A stretch of DNA of 64,000 nt from Monarcha castaneiventris obscurior (lineage: Eukaryota; Chordata; Aves; Passeriformes; Monarchidae). Below are positions 27,024 to 36,818 of the stretch, piece after piece. Position 1 is the first letter of the stretch; each line of letters begins with the position of its first letter. A program made the position numbers and the translations under genes. The DNA lies in contig JAMPIT010000856.1 of the NCBI GenBank assembly GCA_026261815.1, positions 9,470,001 to 9,534,000 on the forward strand, written 5' to 3'. The notes below the pieces were generated by a model. The model was not told the origin of the DNA and ran no database searches. It saw nothing but the letters and a program-made list of their open reading frames with translations.

Positions 27024-28408
27024 TTCTCCTCAAGGACACGAAGCTGATGGACGTGAAGCTGGGCCAGCTGGGCAGCTGGCTGGCCATGAGGGACTTCACC
27101 CCCGGCGGCATCATGGGCGCCGTGCAAAGAGGTGAGGAGGCTGCGGGGGAGGCCCGGAGGGTGCGGGTCCCTGGGTCCGTTCTCCTCACGGAGGCAGGGA
27201 GAGCAGCACACGAGAATCCCCGGCTGCCGCAGTGGATGTTGCCTGGGGGCGGGGGCTGCTCCATGGCGAGTTTTGCCTTCCCAGAGCAGTATTTCCTGTA
27301 ACATCTCGTTTTTGCATCTGTAAACTTATTTTTCGTGTGGGCTTTATCCAGCGGATGTTTGTTCTCAGTGTTCTTTCTTGTATAAAGGGGAAATGGGATG
27401 CCCTTAGTTCTGAACCCGCTGGCTGAAAATCTCGGGATTTCCCAAGATCACAAGTAAATAAAAAATAGTTTAAAAGCAGTTGATCTCTACAGATGGTAAA
27501 AAAGGAAACAGAGCTCTTATGGATCACTTGGGATCACTGTCCTTTGCTGTAGGTAGAGATCTCATTCAGGTACATTTAAACATCATGTCAAATGAAAAGT
27601 GTCTGCATTTGGTAATACACATGTGCATGCATGTAATGTATGGACTTAGGTAATTCCAAAGCAGCTTGAGCTCATGAAAATCACAATAGTACTTAGGAAA
27701 AAAATGAAAATTGGGGAGGTTTCCCATTTGTTTTTTTGGTTTTTAAGGCTTAGAGCTGTTAACTTGAGATCACCTTGCTCAACTAAAACCCAGGTTGCCT
27801 CCTCTCAGAGTTGCTTCTGAGACCTTCAGATGTTTCGTAAGAAACAATTTCCTCACCTTCTGCGAATCCAGGCTGCTGCTTTCTCACACAGGGTAACACA
27901 CAGCTCATCTGGCTGCTCTGAAAACTTCCCTCCTCCACAGGTTACAACAGATACTACAACAAATACATCAATGTGAGGAAGGGGGGCCTCGGGGGTCTCT
28001 CCATGGTGCTGGCTGGGTATGTTGTCCTCAGCTACGTGTGGAGCTACAGTCACGTGAGTAAGTAAAAACCATGGCTGAGTGTGTGCAGGACAGCTTGGAA
28101 GGTTGCTTGGGGAATAAAAGCAATTACCTGCTGCTGCTTTTAGAAATAAAATGAAAGATTGTTGGCAAAGAAACTTTTAGCCATAGAAAACTTGATGCTT
28201 ACTGAGTATTTTCTTGGTAATGAAGATAGTTTAGACCTTGTTGCCTGTCTGACCTGGCAGCACTTAGAAAATACATGCTCAGGGTTTTTTTAGAGTGCTT
28301 TCTTGCCTGTAATTTCAGGTGTGGTGGGGTTTTTTTTCTTGTGAGTTCAGCAGAATTAACTTGCTGTGCTTTGCTGCAGAGCATGACCGCAGGAGGAAGT
28401 ACCACTGA
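26914..28408 (+). CDS. ATP5MF: ATP synthase membrane subunit f (mitochondrial F1Fo ATP synthase)
   Basis: Four coding exons: 26914-26929, 27024-27131, 27941-28057 and 28380-28408, all with GT-AG junctions, giving 89 aa (human about 94). The product is a small subunit of the membrane Fo sector of mitochondrial ATP synthase. Visible family features are the motif around LGSWLAMRDFTPGGI (residues 21-35), the tyrosine-rich RGYNRYYNKYINV (41-53), one hydrophobic helix at about 59-77, and a basic tail ending RRRKYH. The start lies inside the promoter motif CAAGATGGCGCA; exon 1 carries only five full codons, and the N-terminus is shorter than in mammals. The gene converges on CPSF4. PTCD1 follows on the same strand about 8 kb away with CPSF4 antisense between them, as in human, where an ATP5MF-PTCD1 read-through transcript is known. 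Identification is by family recall and intact frame. Confidence 0.95.
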
Positions 28409-28501
28409 AACCCCATCAGAAGGTGAAGGTGCAGCTCCTGGCACAGCTGGCCTGACAGAAGACATTAGAACTTTGGGTATTAAATCTGTACTCTTGTGAC
28501 C

Positions 28502-28507
28502 AATAAA
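28502..28507 (+). terminator. ATP5MF: Polyadenylation signal of ATP5MF (AATAAA)
   Basis: AATAAA lies 94 bp after the ATP5MF stop. Another AATAAA occurs near 28575, so alternative ends are possible. Cleavage position is not visible from sequence. Confidence 0.7.
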
Positions 28508-28599
28508 AAAGTGCATACACTTTACATCTCCTGAGCTGGCACTCTCCTAATTGAATTGTTAATTGTACTGTGCAAATAAATTGGTCTTCTGAGAGTTTC

Positions 28600-29915
28600 A
28601 CCCCTCAGGGTAAGTTCAGAGGGAAAGCAGCTGCTCCTTGGGTTGTATTGTGACCTGAGGGAACTGATTCACTTGATAAAAATAAAAGCATTGGATTGCT
28701 TCCTGGCCATTATGGACAGGCTGGACAAGGGGCTGAGGGGATGTGTTTTGATTTGAAAGAGTATCTGAGCTTTGGGCCTGTTGGTGTTTGCATCTCAGTC
28801 AGGCTGTCACTGGGGACTGGAGGTATTGGGGCAGTTTTCTATCATTGCAGAGCACTGTCTGAGATGAGAGAGGTCTGCAGCTCTCCTTCTGTCACTGCCT
28901 CAGGTAACCCAAAATTTCCACCAAAACTCTACCTCCTTCCATTGCCAAAGCTAGGAGGAAATGAGCTTCAGCTTTGAATCCATCAAAATAAAGGAAAACT
29001 TTTCTTCTTGACTTAAATGCAGCTTAAAGGAGCATCTGTGGGTTTGGCCCCACCTCTGAGCTTCCTCACACCCTGAATGTCACAGCAGCACCTGGGGCTG
29101 GGCACTGCAGGGCCCACCTGAACCATACTTGTCTGAACAGCACAGAGAGAAAACCACTTCCTGAGGGACAGAAAGAATCTCCCAAGAGCTTCAGTGTTTA
29201 CAGGAAGGCTTTCAGTGTTGGAAAACTGGTACTGAAGCCCAAAAACTCCTGAACTCAGTGGGGAAGGTGGTCAGACACGAGTGTTTTGGTTCCCTTTCCA
29301 CATGCCCAGTTGCACACAGATCACACAGCAATGTCTGAGGGGGGCACAAAGTGTCATGAAAGTGTCTGATGGTGTGTGACTTCAGACTTGAAAGTTCCAC
29401 AGTGAAATAACTGCAGTCATTGACACCAACACAGGCTCTGGTCACTTCTCTTAATCCAGCCACATTACCTTGTTCTTAAAGAAAAATAAATTCACAGCCA
29501 GCTTTTGCCATCAGTACATTTCAATAAAAACAAAGTATAAAGGCAGGCAGCAAATGAAGAGATGGGGTAGAATCAATAAGGCTCACGTGGGCAATTTTTT
29601 GCTTTTAATTCACATTTTGTCATTGGCCCTTTTGAAATAGTCATCTCAAAATAAATGGGGTTTGGGTCGAAAACAAAAATTGCTCTCAGAAGGAATCTCT
29701 ACCAACACTTTAAAAGCAGTGTTCCATAAGAATATACAGGTCCACTTCCTGGTCTCCAGAGTGTGGGAATACCTGCTCAGTGTGAGCTGGATGGTGGGGG
29801 CTGAGACAAGGCTCTATTCCTACTCCAAGACAGGCTCATCTCCCTCCTTTCTGCAAGTGGGAACTGAGCACAGATGCAACTTTCCTATAATCATTGTTCC
29901 TTATTGTCTGGCTAA
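28600..29915. other. Intergenic between the convergent ATP5MF and CPSF4 ends
   Basis: No exon or repeat recognised. It may include longer 3' UTR forms of either gene. Confidence 0.5.
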
Positions 29916-29930
29916 CCAGAGAGATGCCAA

Positions 29931-29936
29931 TTTATT
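29931..29936 (-). terminator. CPSF4: Candidate polyadenylation signal for CPSF4
   Basis: AATAAA on the minus strand about 635 bp after the CPSF4 stop. It is the first canonical hexamer I found in that direction. It would give a 3' UTR of roughly 0.65 kb and leave over 1 kb to the ATP5MF end. This is an inference with no transcript support. Confidence 0.35.
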
Positions 29937-30570
29937 CTCCCCTTGATCAGTTCTCTTCCAGAAGATTGATTTCTAACCTTCAGTACAGCAAGAAGCACAG
30001 AAACAAAGCAAGTGGACACAGGTTTTACTGCCTGATGCACGTCAGGGGTTACGTCAGCCACCAGGACAAGCTCACCAGGCTGACCTGGACACAGGACTTT
30101 GCTTTTGAAGAGCTACAGGACAGCAGAATCCCTGCTTCCTCACTGAGGAGAAGGCATTGCAAGTGTTAAGTTTTCCCAGTCAGTCTTCCTGCTTCCACAG
30201 GCAGGGCTGAAATGCTGCAGATTCTCCAAAGAGAAGTAGCAGAAGGAAAATACTTGAGAGAAACACTGGCCTAAGATGTGTTTAGGTGGAGTGCTGCACC
30301 ACTAAGGGCTTGGTTTATCTACGGGCTTTTAGATCTACCTTTCATCAGGGCTCAATGAAAACAGGCGGAGGCCAAAATTGATTTTAAAAAGGTTAAAACT
30401 TAAAAAAGTTGGGGACAATTACAAAAATGTTGCTTAGCAGCAGCCAGCCTCTGACCAGTTCTTTCAGTAATGGCATTAAAAAAACAACCTGATTGATAGC
30501 TCCAGACATTGTGCTAGGCAGAAACCTTTCCTCAGTGGTAACAGCTCCCTTGCACCTTGCTGCTGCTCCT

Positions 30571-33500
30571 TCACTGTCCACTGAGAAAGGCCAGGTGTCC
30601 TTTGGTGCATCTGTTGGCATAATGACCTTTTTCACCACACTGAAAGAGAAAAAGACAGGAATTATTGCAGAGCTCCACCTTTTTCCTTCTAGCCACCTTT
30701 ATTAAGGCACCCAGCAATTGCTGCCATTTGGAAGCTTTTCCACACATGGAAGATGCAGCATTTAGCAGGTGAAGTGGAACAGGTTGTCAGGAGGGACAGG
30801 ATTTATGGGCTGCTACCACTTCTTGGAGCAAAAGCTGCTTCTATGCTGGGAGTAACCTGATGCCATGTTATTCTAAGGCATTTCAAAGGAGAGAACCCTC
30901 AGCACACAAGGAGGATTTCAACATTTGAGGCTTCTAAGACTACTCCATCTGATATTCACCATATCCATGGGGACTCTCCTGATCAGCTATCCTGAATTAA
31001 ACAGAAAAGCGCCTCTGAACTTGAGAAAGTCACAGATTCATGACTTTGCATTTTAAGCTACTCAAACACAGAGAAATGCCAGTATCTGGTGCAACAGCCT
31101 TCCCCAGATCTGTAATTTACTTGCAGATAAAATAATAGGCAGCTATAAAACATTTTCAGTGAAACAATTCAGCTATTTAATACCCCTATCCAATCACAGT
31201 GATTTTCACCCAAACAAGCACAAGGCTCAGAGCTGACATGTAAAATGTTGTAACTGTCAGGCATAATGGGATGGGAAGATTCTTTGTCCTTTTTTAGTGA
31301 CTGGGGGCTTTTGTGGAAAAATACAGACATGGCAACTTGGTTGTGTCCAAATTTTTCTGGTGCTCCTCAATGAGCAACCAAGGTGAACAACTCATTCATT
31401 GGTTTGACACCACTGGGTGCATTTACAACTCAAATACTGAGCAGGCTTTGCAAACCTAGTTTCTGTTACTTTCAAGGACCTTCCAGGCTAACAGGGGAGA
31501 ACAGAATCTACACCCACCAGTGTAAGCAAATTAGCTTATGAGACAAAAAAATTACTCTTAACTCTTATTTTAAAATGTGCAGCTTGAGAGTCTCCTTCCA
31601 GTCTTTGGGGCAGGGTTTCCTGTTTATTAGCAGACAGCAGAGTCCTACAGAATTTGTCACTGTCACAGCAACTCCAGGACTGGCAAGGCAGTGACCTCAG
31701 AACTCAAGGCCAATTGCCACAGCTGTATCCAGGCACCACACAATGTCTACTGAGCAAAGCTCAGAATTCACAAACCTCTCTACACTATGAAAAAGCCTCT
31801 CCCTCCTCAGCCCTCCCCTCTGCATTACCTTGTAGCAGGTGACCTGCTCCAACGGCCGGGGTCCTCTGTTCCCACTGTTGTTATTTTGAGACTGCATGAC
31901 TCCAATGACTTGGGGTGTCCTCTGTTGGGTAGGAGAAGAGTTCTGACTTGTTAAGTGCATCCAGGATAAAGATCTTTGTGGTTGTTGTTTTGTTAAGAAG
32001 GTAAAAGAGCACCCCATATGTCAAATGATCAATTTTCCTCCAAATCTGTGTGTGGGTGCTCTGCCAGCTGGAGCACCAGAGAGAAGAATTCAAGCACTGA
32101 GCCTTACAAAGCCCAGTGATCCTGTTTTTCTCTGGAAAGCAGATTTGAAGAGTAGGTTTAGGCTGCTAAAATATCATTGCCATCACGGAGGGATGTCACC
32201 CTGATTACAAAACCTGGCAGACTGCTGCACAACCACATATGATGTGCTTCTGTGTAGCGTGGGAGTGTTCTGTGACATGATCTCCATGTGAAGTTGGAAC
32301 AATTGTGGGGCTTTCATCACTATAATGACACTCAGGGTTGCTCACTGCTTAATTCTCTTGTCCAGACTCAAGAGCCTGGGTGCCCCGTTTTGACCACTAC
32401 ACAATCTATTCTATTTTAAAGCACTGTGGGAGAGGTTTGAGGGTGGCTGTGTGGGGAGGCAGGGGATCTGGGTACCTTTTGCTGTGTTTGTGTTGGCTGA
32501 GGCAGTGGTGGTTGCTCTGTGGTTCCCATTGGCAGTTCAAACCGAGGGCTGGTTTAGAAGGAAACAAGAAAATTGATTCTCAAATCATATGCCAACATTT
32601 TATCATCAGCTCAATCAAGTAACTCCAAACAACAAAACATTCAGCCAGTTAAACCTGGCTCATGGTAAACAGACCTCCCCCTCCCCATTTCTCTTTCCAT
32701 GTGTGTAGCATATCCCTCTGCCTTCTGGAATATAAATCCATGTGATTCCACTGCACTGATGGCATCTAATCACCATGCCAGTCTTACTGGGAGCTCCCTG
32801 GAGAGGCCCTGCCCCTTATCATAGAATGGTTTGGGTTGGAAGGGATCTCAAAGCTCATACAGTTCAACCCCCTGCCACAAGCAGGGACACTTTCCACTAT
32901 CCCAAGCCCCATTCAGCCTGGCCTTGGACACTTCCAGGGATGGGGCAGCCACAGCTTCTCTGGGCAACCTGTGCCAGGGCCTCCCCACCCTCACAGGGAA
33001 GAAATTTTTTCTGATGTCTAATCTAAACCTACTCACTTTCATTCTGAAATCATCCCCCCTTGTCCTGTCACTACAGGCTCTTGTAAATACTTTCTCAATC
33101 CTCCAATCAGTAAAAATTTGGCCCAACTAAACAGTGGCAAATCTCCAAACCATTGGGAAGCACAGAACACCCTCATTTGACGTGTAGCAGATCACAAGGG
33201 AAACAAACAAGGCTGCAGGGCAGGCCTGGAGCATACTCACTGCATGAATTTACAGGCAGGCCCCTCTGGACAGAATCCTACCAGGTAATTCACACAAATG
33301 ACTCTCCGAGTGTGCCGATGTCTGCAGAGGGGACCTGCAACACAAAGCTCAGCAGTCCACATTCCATCCATCCATATCCCAGCAGCACAGCCACCAGCAG
33401 GTCATGCAAACAGACAACTGCAACACCCTACCCTTGATCTGCAGCCACAGAAACAGCGACTGTGGCAGGTACATACCGTGTTTACAGAAGCCTCTGTCAT

Positions 33501-36071
33501 ACCAGGGACAGTCTTTGATCTTAGATTCCGGGTCGATGTGCAAGAATGGGCATTCCTTGTTACTGCATTCCCCTGTACCAAAGGCAAACACACTTCCCAG
33601 TCAACTGTGCAGGTCTGAGATCAAAATGACTCTCAAAACATTACCTGCATTATGTAGCTCCCACAGAGCTGTTACCAACATTTGTAAGTACAGGCACAAG
33701 AGTCTCACTGCTTGCCTTAACCTCCATGATGAGCTCCAAGGACTCACCCCTGGTGAGCCAAGTTCACCCAGACTGGATTATTTTTGTTTTTAAAAACAGT
33801 AGGGGAACTAAATTTGAAAGAGCAGTCATGGTAACAAAACCCAAACATTTAGTGCACCAGAAGCGTGGAGAAACTACAAATTGCACACTAACCTCAATCC
33901 AAGGAAACCTACAAGACTGTAAGTTTCTGGCAGCAAGTTGCCTCATTATGTCCAGATCTCCAGAGCTGGAAAGCAAGTGCATAAAAGTTTTGCACTCCCA
34001 TGCCCTCTGCTGCTCATCAGCTCCCCAAAATCAGAGTCATGCAAAGACCAGCTGCTCAGCCTACTCATGTCATACCCAAAAAAATGAACTTAAGGCAAAA
34101 AAAAAGCAGTAAAAACAGCACTTTCCCCCCTCTTCCTGCAAGGGACAAGCTCTTAAGTGAAGACACCTACAATACATCACAAATTTATGTGGATAATAAG
34201 GTGAAGCAGATCTGGAAAAATGTCAATCTAACATCAGACACAGAGGAATGTAATGCTCTGAGGATGGATGAGAGGAATGCACCAGGATCTTCTTCAAGTG
34301 TCCCACACCAGCAAGGAAGGCTAAGCAGGAGCTACTTACCAAATTTGGAGTAGAAGTAACACTCGGGCATCTTGGTCATGTCATACTCGTGCAGGAACTC
34401 GCACTGGTCTCCCTTTTTGCACAGCCCTCGTAGCCAGTGTTTACAAACAACTGTCTTTTCCCCACTGATGTGTCGGAATGGGCACATGCCTCCTGTGAAG
34501 GGGGGATGAGGCAAGGAGAAGGGAAAAAAGAACAATTAAAATGTGTCATGTCGGGCAGCAGCAACACCCCGTTCCCCTCTGCAAAATGGGTTTCAGAAAA
34601 CATCACTTATGATTTCAGCCTTAAATGATAACAGCAAAACAGGGGAGTTCCAAAACAGTCTTGTGATACCCTCAAATGAGCTTCATAACAAAGTCTCCAG
34701 CTATTAATCCTGGCAACTAAAATCCACAACAACTTAGAGGCAGATCCACAGCAAAGTCTGCTTGTGGCAAGTTCAAACCTTCCTATAACAGAAGCTTTGC
34801 TTATTCACTTCCCAACTTCCTTAAAATATGCCATTATTTCCCAATTGCTGCAGATATTCCAACATCCCTCAGTTTTATCCTCTGTCTAGGTTAGCCCCTC
34901 AGCTTTACAAAACAAGAGCACTATAAACAGCTCTAGAAAACCTATTTTCACCCCCCACCCTGTGAGAATAATTGCCTTTTCCAGCATTCCATACAACTTG
35001 CCTTTTCCACATGCCGCCTTTAAAAAAAACTCACAGACAGCTGCGCCCGATTCTGTGGAGAGAACAAGGAATCATTATTTACTTTAACAAACCTCCGTGG
35101 CAACTTTTACAATACTTCTGCCCTAGAAAGAAAATCTGATCTCCAGCACCAAGAGAAAAGTAGCATTTTGGTTTGGGGAATTTACTTCCCTGCAGGAGTT
35201 CCTTGTTAAAGCCTGGTGCTCAAAAATATTTGTTTTCTTCTTGAGGGACACAAAAAGGAATTTGCACAGAATTGGAGGTGCTTGTTTTGTTTTTCAGCTA
35301 TTTAAGTTCTCGGCTGGGTTTTCCTCTGCTGTTAAGTCAGTCATATCACAGAATATCCTGAGTTGGAAGGGACCCACAGGGATCATCAAAGTTCAACTCC
35401 TGAACCCTATACGTATAGTCATGGCATTAATAGTCTTATATTTTTTTACCAGAACTGCCATTAGCATGCTATCCCTTGCTGACCCTGAGCAACAGGAACG
35501 TTCAAGGGAGTTAAACACAAGTTTAGTAGCCCAGCCCAAAATTCAGCAAACTACGAGTCGGCCGAGTCTGTGTCAGACTGAAGGAAAATATTTAGAAAGT
35601 CAGCCACGGATATACCTTAAGATGATGACTCTTGTCATCGAAATGCCTCATCTACCAAAAGCGAATGAAAAAGGAAGTATAAAGTACTTTGCAGGTGAGC
35701 TATCTTTATTCACAGTAACACCTCAAGTTTAATTTTCCAACCTGGCTGTGTAGTAATTACTGATTTCACTTAGTAGAAGAGAAAAAGAACTGGGTTAAGA
35801 CAGAAACCTCACGGGGAAAGCGGAAGTTGGGTGGATCTATGGATAAGACCTGAGGAAAACGCTCAGAACCCTGAAAACCCCCCAGGCACCCCTGCCCTGC
35901 CCAGCCCACCCCCCTCGGCCCCATGGCCCCCGCCCGAGCACCCCGCAGAGCAGAGAGCCCACACGCACTGTCCATGCCAGGGAAGGGGAGCGGCTGTGCC
36001 CCCAGCTGCTGCTCCACGGCCATCTCCAGGTCGAACGTGATGTGGTCCACGCTGGCGATGAGCTCTTGCAT
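30571..36071 (-). CDS. CPSF4: Cleavage and polyadenylation specificity factor 30 kDa subunit
   Basis: Eight coding exons on the minus strand: 36071-35969, 35052-35002, 34492-34340, 33572-33477, 33334-33241, 32548-32476, 31921-31829 and 30639-30571. They encode 243 aa, the length of the shorter human isoform. The protein is the RNA-binding CPSF subunit that helps recognise AAUAAA. Five CCCH zinc fingers are complete: C41/C49/C55/H59, C68/C76/C82/H86, C96/C105/C110/H114, C124/C132/C138/H142 and C148/C156/C162/H166. A CCHC zinc knuckle follows (C219/C222/H227/C232), and the end is GHLAFLSGQ. Intron 2 uses a GC donor (AAAAG/GCAAGT at 35002/35001), and no in-frame GT alternative is present. Exon 7 is called from the acceptor at 31921/31922; conserved coding-like sequence just upstream has no in-phase acceptor. 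The gene is divergent with PTCD1 and convergent with ATP5MF. Confidence 0.95.
32818..33105 (-). mobile_element. CR1 LINE 3' fragment in CPSF4 intron 5
   Basis: Reverse-complement CR1 from TCATAGAATGGTTTGGGTTG through CCTTGTCCTGTCACTACAGG. It is in the same orientation as CPSF4 transcription and lies between exons 5 and 6. Confidence 0.92.
35345..35400 (-). mobile_element. Very short CR1 3' end in CPSF4 intron 1
   Basis: Only about 55 bp match the CR1 3' end (CAGAATATCCTGAGTTGGAA, then GGGATCATCAAAG). The sequence to the right, up to about 35750, is unique and unassigned. Confidence 0.75.
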
Positions 36072-36720
36072 GGTGGCAGCTGGGGGCCGCCGGCAACGGG
36101 AAGGTAAGGGCGGAATGGTGGCGGTGTTGGTGGCGGCGGGCGGGCGGGCCCGGGCGGGCCCGGCCCGGCCCGCTCCGCTCCTCGCCGGCAGCGCCTGCAA
36201 TGAGGGGAGGCGGCGGCGGCAGCCCCGTGGCCGCCCCGCGCCGCCCGCCCGCGGAATGACGGGACCCACGGCGGGCACGGCCGCCCGGCGGGCAGCGCGC
36301 GGGCCCCGGCCAATCAGCGCCCGGGGCGCCTCCGCCCGGCGGGCAGCGCGCGCGCACCCGCCAATCAGAGACCGCCGGCTGGGCCGAGGACACGCCCCTT
36401 CGGTGTGCGCAGGCGCCGCGGGTCAGGGGAGGGGTGACGGGGGAGGGTCCCGGCGCGGGGCCGGATCCGGTTCTGATCCCGCTCCCGCTCCCGATCCCGG
36501 TCCCGTTCCGCACCCCCTCGCTTCCCGGAGCAGCGGGGACGTCATGGGCTCCCTGCGGCTCCTCGTCCCGCGCTGCTGCCGCTACGCCGCCCCTGCTCTG
36601 CTGCGGACGCGGTGCGCAGCCCCCGGGGTTGGATCCGGGCAGGCGCCGCTCCTGCCCCGGCCCCCCGGGCAGGGCTCGCTGCCGGGCTGGAGAACGTGCA
36701 GCTCCTCCCAGGCTTCCTGC
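35830..36720. promoter_or_regulatory. Bidirectional CpG-island promoter of CPSF4 and PTCD1
   Basis: The two start codons, 36071 (-) and 36544 (+), are 472 bp apart in a very CpG-dense region. It holds two CCAATCA boxes at 36310-36316 and 36361-36367. They sit in a 51-bp tandem duplication (36281-36331 and 36332-36382) whose first 20 bases are identical between copies. A degenerate hexamer array of the type TCCCGN runs from about 36461 to 36510 in the PTCD1 leader. No TATA box is seen. The shared promoter is inferred from head-to-head geometry, which human also has. Confidence 0.8.
36461..36510 (+). repeat. Degenerate TCCCGN hexamer array in the PTCD1 leader
   Basis: Successive hexamers of the form GATCCC, GCTCCC and GGTCCC run just upstream of the PTCD1 start codon. 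It resembles the larger array at 43626-43731. Confidence 0.7.
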
Positions 36721-36787
36721 AAACCGCCCGGCAGCGATCCCAGAGAGATCAGCGCTGGCAGCTCCGCTGGAGCTACCGAGGAGCAGA

Positions 36788-36818
<31 letters not shown>

